From Cryptomeria japonica (taxonomy: Eukaryota > Streptophyta > Pinopsida > Cupressales > Cupressaceae): a stretch of 64,000 nucleotides of DNA. Below are positions 46,625 to 55,913 of this stretch, piece by piece. The DNA lies in assembly GCF_030272615.1 (NCBI RefSeq), contig NC_081412.1, positions 481,102,872-481,166,871 of the forward strand, in the 5' to 3' direction. The notes below the pieces were generated by a model. That model was not told the origin of the DNA, did no database searches, and saw nothing but the letters and a program-made list of their open reading frames with translations. Positions within the stretch are counted from its first letter, which is position 1, and each line of letters starts with the position of its first letter. Position numbers and translations under genes: made by a program.

Positions 46625-46912
46625 TGTTTTCCCCCGAGGGGTGTATGTTTCAACAATGCATAACAGTACGGGAATGTAGTAAATATGACAGTATACAACA
46701 ATGTCAATTAACAGAAGAACTCATATGCCTTTATTTATTCATGCCAAGTGCCAGTACTTCCAATATCTCTGCGACCATACTTTCACAAGGTATATAAAGG
46801 TACTGAGGGGGTGCGAGGGATAATCGTCACACTCGTAACTGTCTACCCTCGGTTACATCAATAACAAACACTTAATTACTTTTTTCCCCGAACATACAAT
46901 ATGTCGCTAACA
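46625..46912 (-). repeat. 5' LTR of element H
   Basis: 288 bp; minus strand begins TGTTAGCGAC and ends GGGGGAAAACA; right flank ATAGG. Confidence 0.9.
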
Positions 46913-46917
46913 ATAGG

Positions 46918-47646
46918 GCTGACCCTATAATATGTAACTTGTAATTATTATGCGTCAAACCCTATTTTGGGCGCCAACTTTAGATGCCTTATAAATTTAC
47001 TGTACAGGCCGACCTAAGTCAAATAAGATGTAAAAGCTCATATATATTCAAGGCAATGCAAGCATCAATAGAATACATTCACTCAACGAATTATCTCTAC
47101 AAGATTAGCGAACTTCTATCGTATGTGATCTGCAATTTCCTTCATTGATCAGCATCCGTGATCAGCAAATCTGGAGCTGCACTCTAGGGCAGTGAATGCT
47201 TATCTGAAGCAATGAATACAATGCGAAAATAATCAAGGCAGCGAACTAAAGCAAATTCATCCCTCTGCCTTATGCAAACTGTCTACAGCAGCGAACTTCA
47301 TCGAATTGTGCTTATCAGTCAGCGATTTGTCTATTAGGCTGGGCGAAGATCTTATGGGCTGCCGAATTTGCCCTAGGTCTGCTGGAGCATGTCAAGGCTG
47401 CCCAAAGACTCTCTGAGTTTGATAGCAATCTGCACATCACCCTGACTTCCAGATTAAGATAAGTTTTGCTATGCCCTAGAAGGGTAAACTTGTAATTTGC
47501 TTAATCAAATCAGATATGAGACTATTGTTGGTGGGTTTTTCCTCCAAGAGAGAGGCTTTCCCAGGGTATCACTGTGTTATGTGTGCATTTGTGTTTTCTT
47601 GTTCTTTACCGTCAATTTGATTGCTAAGTTTAACATAAAACTAACA
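46918..47646 (+). repeat. 5' LTR of copia K, second part
   Basis: Continues the LTR after H. It ends in ACATAAAACTAACA directly before the primer-binding site. Confidence 0.75.
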
Positions 47647-47658
47647 TGGTATCAGAGC
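47647..47658 (+). other. Primer-binding site of copia K
   Basis: TGGTATCAGAGC, directly after the LTR; complementary to initiator-Met tRNA. Confidence 0.93.
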
Positions 47659-47737
47659 TTGGTTTGTAATAGTTGTGATCAAATTCATCAATTACAGTCA
47701 TTTTTCAGTCTAACCTATTGCTCAAGTTCAGGTCAAC

Positions 47738-48970
47738 ATGGCTTCTTATCTTAGGACTGAAGATAGGTTGGAAGGTTCCGGCAATTACACTTCATGGAAG
47801 GTTAGAATAATGATGGCCATAAATGACCTTAATGAATACATCAGCAAGGATGTTGCTGAACCTCAAGACGAAAAGGAGAAGGAAGAGTGGAAGAAGGACT
47901 ACCAAGCACAAAGGATGATTATTGATTCCGTCAAAGATCACATTGTTTCATCCATCTCCAAGAAGAAGACTGCGAAAGAGATGTTCAACACCTCGGAGAA
48001 GATGTATGAAGTCAACAACACTAGTTGCATACTTGCCTTAAGGAATCAGCTCTCTCACATCAGATTGAAGAAAGGAGAACCTGTAGCTGCTTACTTCATG
48101 AGGATCTCTGAGCTAAGGGATCAGCTTTCTACCGTTGGGAAGAATGTTGAAGATAGTGACTTAACTATGACGGCTCTAAATGGTCTTCCTTCTACATGGG
48201 AGCCCTTTATTCAAGGAATCAATGCCAGAGTGGAGCTCCCTCAATTTGATCGATTGAGAGGAAATTGCATTCAAGAGGAATCTCGCTTGGTTACAAAAGG
48301 AAAATTTAGAAATCCTCATGACAGTGATCATCATGTCCTCACAGCTAAGAAGGAAGGTGGCCATTGGAAGAAGAATAGCTTCAAGAGAAATAGAGATTTC
48401 AAACCCTCTGCTCCTGATTCAAGGAAGAAACCAAAGGACTTATCTCACATTCGATGCTTCCAATGTAACAAGTTTGGTCACTTTGCAAAGGACTGTCAAT
48501 CTCAGCTCGAGCAAGGAGAAGCGAACCTAAATGAAGTCTCGGAACAGCAAAATAATGAAGACTTCTTCTTTGTCTCAGCCTTGTCAAGCAATGTTCAGTC
48601 AGACAGTAACACTTGGCTGATTGACAGTGGTGCATCTAGACACATCACAGACTATCGGGAGCATCTCTTAGATTTGGTGGAGAAGTCGTCCAACCTTTAT
48701 GTGACTATTGGTGACAATGCTCGTTATGTGGTAAGAGGTTTTGGCTCTACTTTAAAATTAGATTCCGGTATTTACCTTCATCTCAGTAATGTTTTGTTTG
48801 TACCCGGAATAAAAAGGAATCTACTCTAGAAGATAAAGGTTATCAGGTTGTATTTTCTGAAGGAAGAGTTCTTGCATGGCCTAAGGAGTCCAACATCAAA
48901 TCAGCTCGTGCCATCGGGATTAGATATGAAAGCCTATACAAGCTTTCAACTCACACTTTCAATTAAGGAT
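47738..48970 (+). CDS. Ty1/copia gag and N-terminal protease of element K (truncated)
   Basis: 363 open codons from ATG 47738. Gag capsid region: Y-T-S-W-K-V-R, L-N-G-L-P-S-T-W-E-P-F, F-D-R-L-R. Basic linker, then CCHC knuckle C-F-Q-C-N-K-F-G-H-F-A-K-D-C at about residue 244. Protease begins T-W-L-I-D-S-G-A-S-R-H-I. The frame ends at 48829 by a small frame change and homology continues to about 48970 (L-Y-K-L-S-T-H). Everything after that up to RNase H is gone. Gag is close to that of copia I. As a free protein it could in principle form particles for related copies. Confidence 0.88.
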
Positions 48971-49605
48971 ATGATTGATAGATCCTTAAAACTATGATAG
49001 AAGTAAATTAACTAGTGAACTTATTACTTAGATAAGGATTAAGAGGGAGTTACATATTCCCCACAATCCTCAGTGAATGCATTGTTGTTGAGTATATTTA
49101 GTAAAGCTTAAACATATTGCTGGTTTCTAACCATTGATGTTGAAATCTGATTTACAAACAAATTTGTATCTCTAGTGTTGGATTTGAGAAGTATGGCTAA
49201 CCATTTGAATTCAAATCAGTTCTGAATTTATTGCAAGGATGTTTTGATAGAACTAACATGTATTCCTTGTTTCTCTAAAATATACTTTGGCCAAGAGGGA
49301 GTTTTCAGCTCCTATGATAACATTGTGTGTATCTTCCACCCTCTGCGGAGTGCAAGGTGGGACCACCCTCTGTGGAGTGCAAGGTGGTAGTTTCTTTGAG
49401 GTGTAATACCTCTTTCACCCTTTGCAGAGTGCAAGGTGATAGTTTATACCAGAGATCGTAAAACTGCCTCCAAGTACAATACATGCCCTCCGAGTTTGGC
49501 GAGCTCGGACTCAGACTCGTCCGAGTCTAGAGGGTGAACTCGCCAGACTCGCCGAGTTGGCAAGTTTGACGTAAACTCGCCAAACTCAGCGAGTCCCGTG
49601 CCTGG
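48971..49605 (+). other. 3' non-coding region of copia K
   Basis: No ORF of interest. Contains three copies of a short inverted repeat (CACCCTCTGCGGAGTGCAAGGTG type, 49334-49440) and then a segment rich in ACTCG/CGAGT words (49480-49592). Ends at the insertion point of copia I (flank CCTGG). Confidence 0.6.
49334..49440 (+). repeat. Array of short inverted repeats in the 3' part of copia K
   Basis: Three units, CACCCTCTGNGGAGTGCAAGGTG with small changes. Each can fold on itself (CACC/GGTG with inner GC pairs). The same unit type occurs in copia I at 50455-50706, in the same orientation relative to coding. Confidence 0.75.
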
Positions 49606-50394
49606 TGTTAATTTTAAGCAATCAGATGTTAATTTAACCAATTAGATTATAATCAGGCTGTGAATAAACAGTAACAGCAATAAAACACAAGACACCAATA
49701 CCCTGGGAAAACCTCCCTCTTGGAGGTGAAAAACCCAGCCTTTAAATGTGATATGTATTATCTCAAATGTAGACAGTTTACAAGGCAATGACTTATCTCA
49801 AATTGTTGTTCAAGATATCAGTGATGAATGCAGCCCTTCATTAACAGCAGATGATTAGGAGGAGGAGCAGATGTTCATATCAGATTCGCACAAGAGACCT
49901 TATGAAGAACTTTGACAACTTCGCCACAATCAACCTTGAAGAGTTTGCACAATCGCCTTATACAAGTTCGCATGAGGAAGGATCGCTGCTAGGAGAGCAG
50001 ATAGAATTTGATAATGATTGTGTTCAAATGATTTCATCTTGAAGTGGAAATATATCAACCTTTTGGCGCCAATTATCCTAAGGTCGGCTTGCATGTTAAT
50101 TAAATAATGTTATATTGTCAATGTACATTTCCCACATTAGACATTTGGGTCTAGCCCAATAGTCATTGAATTGCCTTTCCACGTTACATTTGGGCCCAAC
50201 CCAATAACATATGTAATTGCCTTTACACGTTACATTTGGGTTCAGCCCAATAATATATTTAATTGCTTCCCACATTACATTTGGGTCCAGCCCAATAACA
50301 AATCTAATTAAGATAATACGTATGAATTTTAATTGTCATTTGACAACATTAAAATTCGATAATCAGGTATCCGAACTAGCTAACATTTTCAACA
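49606..50394 (-). repeat. 3' LTR of copia I
   Basis: 789 bp, plus-strand TGTTAATTTT...TTTTCAACA. Contains several copies of a TTTGGGYYCAGCCCAATA motif at roughly 55-60-bp spacing (50140-50300). The minus-strand purine tract GCTAAGAGGGAG adjoins it at 50395-50406. Confidence 0.9.
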
Positions 50395-50454
50395 CTCCCT
50401 CTTAGCTAGGGAGGATATCTGCCATATGTCATGAAACATGATCCATTCATGACT

Positions 50455-50706
50455 TTCATCTTGCATTGCCCGCAAGGATAAATGTATAAGCTCTATAGAG
50501 TACACCTGCAATAAAAACACATAAATATCATGAACTCATTTCATGATGTCCATCTTGCATTGCCCACAGAGGATGGATCCACCTTGCATTGCCTGTAGAG
50601 GGTGGAAGACGTCTTACACCTCATCCTTCTCCAAGAGAAGGACACGATGTCACCTTGAATTGCCCGCAGAGGGTGACTCCACCTTGCATTGCCCGCAGAG
50701 GGTGGA
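50455..50706 (-). repeat. Array of short inverted repeats in the 3' UTR of copia I
   Basis: Five units of the type CACCTTGCATTGCCCGCAGAGGGTG (plus strand), at about 50458, 50549, 50579, 50650 and 50679. Each has outer CCACC/GGTGG pairing. They lie between the RNase H end and the purine tract. Confidence 0.75.
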
Positions 50707-50734
50707 AGATGTAGACTGAATTGCATCAATAAGA

Positions 50735-53700
50735 TTGAGACTCCCTCTCAATCAATGTTGTGTTCTCCACCATTCCAAGCTTCTCTCTGAAGTAATCAAA
50801 CTTCACCCGAGCTAGAGGCTTGGTGAGAACATCAAAAACCTATTCATCAGTGCTGATATATTTTAGCTGGATGGCACCTCTTTGTGCCATATCACGAATA
50901 TAGTGATAATGAGTTTCCACATGTTTTGACCTGTCATGAAACACAGGATTATTAGACATTTTAATACAACTCTGATTATCACAATAAATAACAGTGGATT
51001 CTCAAGGTTGTCCAAACAACCCAGCAAGAAGCTTGTGAAGCCAAATTGTTTCTCTAGTTGCCACACTTGAAGCAATGTATTCAACTTCTGCAGTACTAAA
51101 TGCAACCGAGGACTGTTTCCTACTGGCCCAAGAGATCATAGCGGAACCCAAGCTGAAACAGATTCCTAAAGTGTTTTTCCTATCAGTAACACTTCCAACC
51201 CAATCAGAATCAGAGTAGCCTTCCAAATTGATTACTGTGTTGATTGGATACTTCAGCCCATAGCCAATTGTTCCATGCAAGTATCTCAGGATGTGCTTGG
51301 CTGCCACCAAGTGAACATGCTTTGGTTGGTTCATGAATTGGCTAAGTGCACTCAATACATAGCAAATATCTGGTCTAATGTTGACTAGATAAATCAAGGA
51401 TCCAATCAACTGCCTATACTCTGAAAGATCTGCAAAATCAAAGTTAGCTGCAGAAATACTCAACTTCTTCAAGTTAGTTTCCATAGGAGTAGACATAGGT
51501 TTACAATCCATCATACCAAATCTTTTCAATATATCAATAATATATTTACCTTGACTTAGAATAATTTCATTAGGTCTTTGCCACACTTCTAACCCTAGAA
51601 AGTAATGCATTAGACCTAGATCCTTCATTTCAAATTCAGTAGCTAATTCTTTCTTACACCTAATGATGAAACTATCTTCACCAGTTAGAAATAAATCATC
51701 AATATATAGAACCAGAATTAGCATTTCACCATTAAATACTTTAAAGTAAATGTTAGGGTCAGCATCATTCTTATAAAATCTTAAACTGACTAAGTACTTA
51801 TCAATTCTTTCATACCAAGCTCTAGGGGCTTGCTTGAGACCGTAGAGAGCTTTCTTCAATCTCCACACATGAGTTTCTCTATTATGAATCTCATAACCTT
51901 CAAGTTGTTCAATATAGACTTCTTCCTCAATAACACCATTAAGGAAGGCAGTCTTTACATCCATTTGATGTAATTTCCAACCTTTGGCTACAACAATAAC
52001 TATAATAGTTCTAATAGAAGTATATCTAGCAACAAGAGCAAATGTTTCTTCATAATCTATGTCTTCCTTTTAAGAAAAAACACGAACTACAAATCTAGCT
52101 TTATATTTCTCTATACTACCATCAGTAGCATGTTTAATTTTAAACAACCATTTGGAAGAAACAACAGACTTACCTTTAGGTCTAGGCACAACATCTCAGA
52201 CATCATTCTTGATGATGGATTGATACTCTTCGTCCATAGCTAACTTCCATGCTTGCTGGTTCATAGCTTCTTCTATGCTAGATGGTTCAACCTCAATGAT
52301 GTTGCACATCATTGCAACATAGTTAGGGAGCTTCTGAGGTCTCTTACTTTCTCTGAAAGTGCCACTAGGAGCTACAAACTTTTCTACATCTTGAATTGTG
52401 CTTCTAACCCAAAGTGGTCTTTTCTTGCTAACTGCAATATCTCTAGGTCCATCAGTTGGAACCAGAGGCTCGGGAGGATCATCATGCTCAATAGGTTCAG
52501 GAGGCTCAATAGGCTCCCTCTGAATCTCAGGGTTAGTATCAATATCCATATCTTGATTATCATTAACTTCTTTATCATTATCAATAAGAGAACCTTTAGA
52601 TTTCTTGAAAGTCATCCCTACTTACCTCAATGTACCTTTGACCAGGAATGTAGATGCGAAATGCCTTGGAAGATTCACTATATCCAACAAGGATACCCTT
52701 CTTACCGGAAGGCTCTAGCTTAGTCCTCTTTTCCTTTGGCACATGAACATAGATAGGACTTCCAAAGATCCTTAGGTGGCTGATATTTGGTTTGAGTCCT
52801 GTGAAAGCTTCCTCAGGAGTTATGTTCTTCAGGACACGGTGAGGACATCTATTCTGAATGTACACGGCAGTCTTGGATTCTTCAGCCCATAAGAAGATCT
52901 GCAGATCTTGATCGTGAATCATAGCTTTGGCAACTTCAACAATGGTTCTATTCTTTCGTTCAGCTACACCATTTTGTTGAGGATTGTAGGGAACGCAGAA
53001 CTCCCTCTTAATTCTTGTTTCTACACAAAAGTCAATGAAGCTACTTGAGGTGTATTCACCTCCATTGTCAGATCTTAACACTTTAATCCTTTTACCAGAC
53101 ATATTTTCAGCTAGAGCTTTAAATTCTTTAAACCTACTTAGCACTTCATCAGATTCTTTAGATTTTAGAAAGTAAATCCAAGTCTTTCTAGAAAAATCAT
53201 CTATAAATGTAACATAGTATAGAAATCCGCTAGGTGAAGGAACAAACATGGGTCCACATCGATCAGAATGAACAAGTGCTAATTTTTCTTTAGCTCTACT
53301 TTCACTTTTATGAAATGGACTTTTAGTGTTCTTACCTAATGCACAACCTTTGCAAGCATCATCATGAGATTGATTAAGTTTAGGCATACCTTTAACCATC
53401 CTTTCAAGTGAAGGAAGTGCCTGATAGTGAAGATGACCGAGCCTTCTATGCCATAGCTCGCTAAATTCAGGAGCTTCATGAATGAGCGCTCGAATGGGGT
53501 TAGTTGAAGCTTATACAAACTATCATATCTATTTCCAATAACACGAGCAGATTTAATGCAAGATTTCTTAGGCCATGCAAGTACTTTACCCTCAAAAAAT
53601 GCTATTTGATAACCTTTATCTTCTAGAGCAGAAATAGAAATTAGATTCCTCTTAATTTCAGGTACAAATAAGATATCACTAAGATGTAAGGACATGCCAG

Positions 53701-53968
53701 ATTCTAAATTTAAAGAAGTGCTACCAAAACCTCTTACCGAATACTAAGCATCATCACCAATTACCACATGAAGGTTGGACTCTTTCTCCATCAAGTCTAA
53801 GAGATGTTCTCGATATCCCGTGATGTGTCTAGATGCACCACTGTCGATCAACCAAGTGTTGCTATCGGTTGGCACATTGCTGGACAAGGCAGAAATGAAG
53901 AGGTAGTCTTCATTGTCTTCTGAGTTTGCAACTTCATTCAGGGTGGCCTCTCCTTGCATGGGCGGGTT
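50735..53968 (-). pseudogene. Ty1/copia pol of element I: protease, integrase, RT, RNase H
   Basis: Protease T-W-L-I-D-S-G-A-S-R-H-I (near 53830). Integrase 53399-52596 with H-S-D-R-C-G, R-S-D-N-G-G-E-Y and N-G-V-A-E-R-K (D, D and E kept). RT at 51964-51300 with M-D-V-K-T-A-F-L-N-G and L-Y-I-D-D-L-F. RNase H 51250-50790, ending in a D-V-L-T-K-P-L-A-type motif. The integrase is in a different frame from protease and RT, so at least two frame changes are present. Stops near 53742 and 51002 fall in conserved stretches. Confidence 0.87.
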
Positions 53969-54751
53969 CTAACATTCTTTAGCATAATGTCCAAACTTGT
54001 CACATCTGAAGCAACAGACACGTGAAAGATCCCTTGGCTTCTTCCTTGAATCGTAAGCAGGAGGTCTGAAGTCTCTATCTCTTTTGAAGTTGTTCTTCTT
54101 CCAATGACCTCCCTTTCTTCTTACATGTTGAGATGCAAGCACATGTTGATCTCCTCCATGAGAGCCTTTATGCATTTCTCTGCCAACAAGGCGTGACTCT
54201 TCTTGAATGTAATCTAACCGGAGGCGATCGAAGGAAGGGAATTCCGCTCTTCCACTTATGCTTTGAATAAAAGGATCCCAAGAGTCAGGAAGACCATTCA
54301 AAGCAATCATGACAATATCCTTGTCCACAACCTCGCTTCCAATGGCGTTGAGTTGGTCCTTCAATTCTGAAATCTTCATGAAGAAGGACATGACTGAATC
54401 ACCTTTGCTCATTTTGACTTGAAGAAGTTGCTGCCTCAATGTAAGTGTCTGACTGATGTTGTTGATCTCATATATCCCTTCTAGATGTTTAAACATCTCT
54501 CGAACTATCTTCAATTTGGAGATGACTGGAACAAGATGATCCTTTACGGAATCAATAAGGAACTTCTTTGCTTTGAGAGCATTCTTCTTGAATTGCTTTA
54601 GCTCTTCCGGATCCGAAGGTTCAGTCAGATCCATATCTTCCACAAACTTTAACAGCTCTAATTCTTCAGGAGCAAGGAGGACACGAACCTTCCATGATGT
54701 GAAATTGAGGGCACTTTCAAGTCTATCCTCTACTTTCAGACCTGTAACCAT
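53969..54751 (-). pseudogene. Ty1/copia gag of element I
   Basis: 260 codons from ATG 54751: F-T-S-W-K-V-R-V, L-N-G-L-P-D-S-W-D-P-F, basic linker, CCHC knuckle C-F-R-C-D-K-F-G-H-Y-A-K-E-C, then a TAG at 53969 where the relative in K reads Gln. Protease follows in the same frame, so this is a nonsense change inside gag-pol. Confidence 0.88.
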
Positions 54752-54821
54752 CTTGCAAAACTAAAACACCAAACTGAAAGTGAAGGGCAACTAATAATCT
54801 GATTATTTGAATGAACCTAAA

Positions 54822-54833
54822 GCTCTGATACCA
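54822..54833 (-). other. Primer-binding site of copia I
   Basis: Minus-strand TGGTATCAGAGC directly adjoining the 5' LTR. Confidence 0.93.
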
Positions 54834-55527
54834 TGTTAATTTTAAGCAATCAGATGTTAATTTAACCAATTAGATTATAATCCAACTGTGAATAACAAGT
54901 AACAGCAATAAAACACAAGACACAAGACACCAATACCCTAGGAAAACCTCCCTCTTGTAGGTGAAAAACCCAGCCTTTAAATGTGATATGTATTATCTCA
55001 AATGTAGACAGTTTACAAGGCAATGACTTATCTCAGATTGTTATTCAAGATATCAGTGATGAATGCAGCCCTTCATTAATAGCAGATGATTAGGAGGAAA
55101 AGTAGATGTTTAGATCAGATGCGCACAAGAGACCTTATGAAGAACTTTGACAACTTTGCCACAATCAACCTTGAAGAGTTTGCACAATCGCCTTATACAA
55201 GTTCGCATGAGGAAGGATCGCTGCTAGGAGAGCAGATAGCATTTGATAATGATTGTGTTCAAATGATTTCCTCTTGAAGTGGTTATATATCAACCTTTTG
55301 GCGCCAATTATCCTAAGGTCGGCTTGCATGTTAATTAAATAATGTTATATTGTCAATGTACATTTCCCACGTTAGACATTTGGGTCCAGCCCAATAGTCA
55401 TTGAATTGCCTTTCCACGTTACATTTGGGCCCAGCCCAATAACATATGTAATTGCCTTTACACCTTACATTTGGGTTCAGCCCAATAATATATTTAATTG
55501 CTTCCCACGTTACAGTTGGGTCCAGCC
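54834..55527 (-). repeat. 5' LTR of copia I, truncated by gypsy J
   Basis: 694 bp matching the left LTR from TGTTAATTTT to GGGTCCAGCC; scattered substitutions and a small CAAGACA insertion near 54917. Its last bases CAGCC (55523-55527) should be the duplication made by J. Confidence 0.88.
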
Positions 55528-55828
55528 TGTTTACCTCACTGGGTAAACAGGAAGAATACAGAAATCGAACAGTAATGCACAATGCAAATACAAAAGAAGT
55601 ACCAGAATAATCTTGCCATTAATGTCAAAGGATGTTCATATTATATCTGTCGTCAATATTACATTACATCTGACACGGCTAACATTACCTGTCTCAACAC
55701 CCGAAGGTGGTACAATATATGACTGCCGAAGGGGTGCGACCCAACCGTCGCGACTCCAACTACCTACCCGTCGGCTAACTAACTATTGATAATTAACATT
55801 ACTAACTATACACTTTTTCCCGATAACA
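55528..55828 (-). repeat. 3' LTR of gypsy J
   Basis: 301 bp, plus-strand TGTTTACCTCACTGG...TTTTCCCGATAACA. Its minus-strand start (TGTTATCGGGAAAAAG) resembles that of element H (TGTTAGCGAC...GGGGAAAAAAG). Confidence 0.85.
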
Positions 55829-55866
55829 TCATCCCCCCCAAAAAAAGAAGTCGTCTCCGACGACTT
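55829..55866 (-). other. Polypurine tract and hairpin of gypsy J
   Basis: The minus strand has TTTTTTTGGGGGGGGATGA before the LTR. Next to it is a perfect 8-bp stem AAGTCGTC-TCC-GACGACTT at 55848-55866. Same layout as in H. Confidence 0.8.
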
Positions 55867-55913
55867 ACAACAAAATGGAGACAATGTAATATAAATATAC
55901 AACCAAGTGAAAG

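Larger units (their letters stand above)
42681..46912 (-). mobile_element. Non-autonomous LTR element H with internal inverted duplication
   Basis: 4,232 bp, two 288-bp LTRs (about 18 differences by eye, near 94% identity) and a perfect ATAGG duplication (42676-42680 and 46913-46917). Primer-binding site at the right LTR, polypurine tract at the left. Internally, from 5' to 3': gag remnant on the minus strand (46563-44910), then the C-terminal part of an extra ORF on the plus strand (43790-44906), then the same part again on the minus strand (43726-43047). No protease, RT or integrase is present. Gag and extra ORF resemble those of gypsy J. Confidence 0.9.
42311..49605 (+). mobile_element. 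Ty1/copia element K, pol deleted, 5' LTR interrupted by H
   Basis: The 5' LTR runs from about 42311 (TGTTAACAG) to 47646 (ACTAACA) with element H inside, so about 1.1 kb without H. The primer-binding site is at 47647, gag-protease at 47738-48970. Integrase, RT and RNase H are absent. The 3' region with short inverted repeats reaches 49605, where copia I begins. The 3' LTR is not in the window. The start position is inferred from the terminal motif. Confidence 0.75.
49606..55527 (-). mobile_element. Ty1/copia LTR retrotransposon I (5' LTR cut by gypsy J)
   Basis: 3' LTR 49606-50394, 5' LTR starting at 54834 and cut at 55527 by J, primer-binding site 54822-54833, gag and pol on the minus strand in between. 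The last 95 bp or so of the 5' LTR should lie right of J, outside the window. Several stops and at least one frameshift. Left flank CCTGG. Confidence 0.9.
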
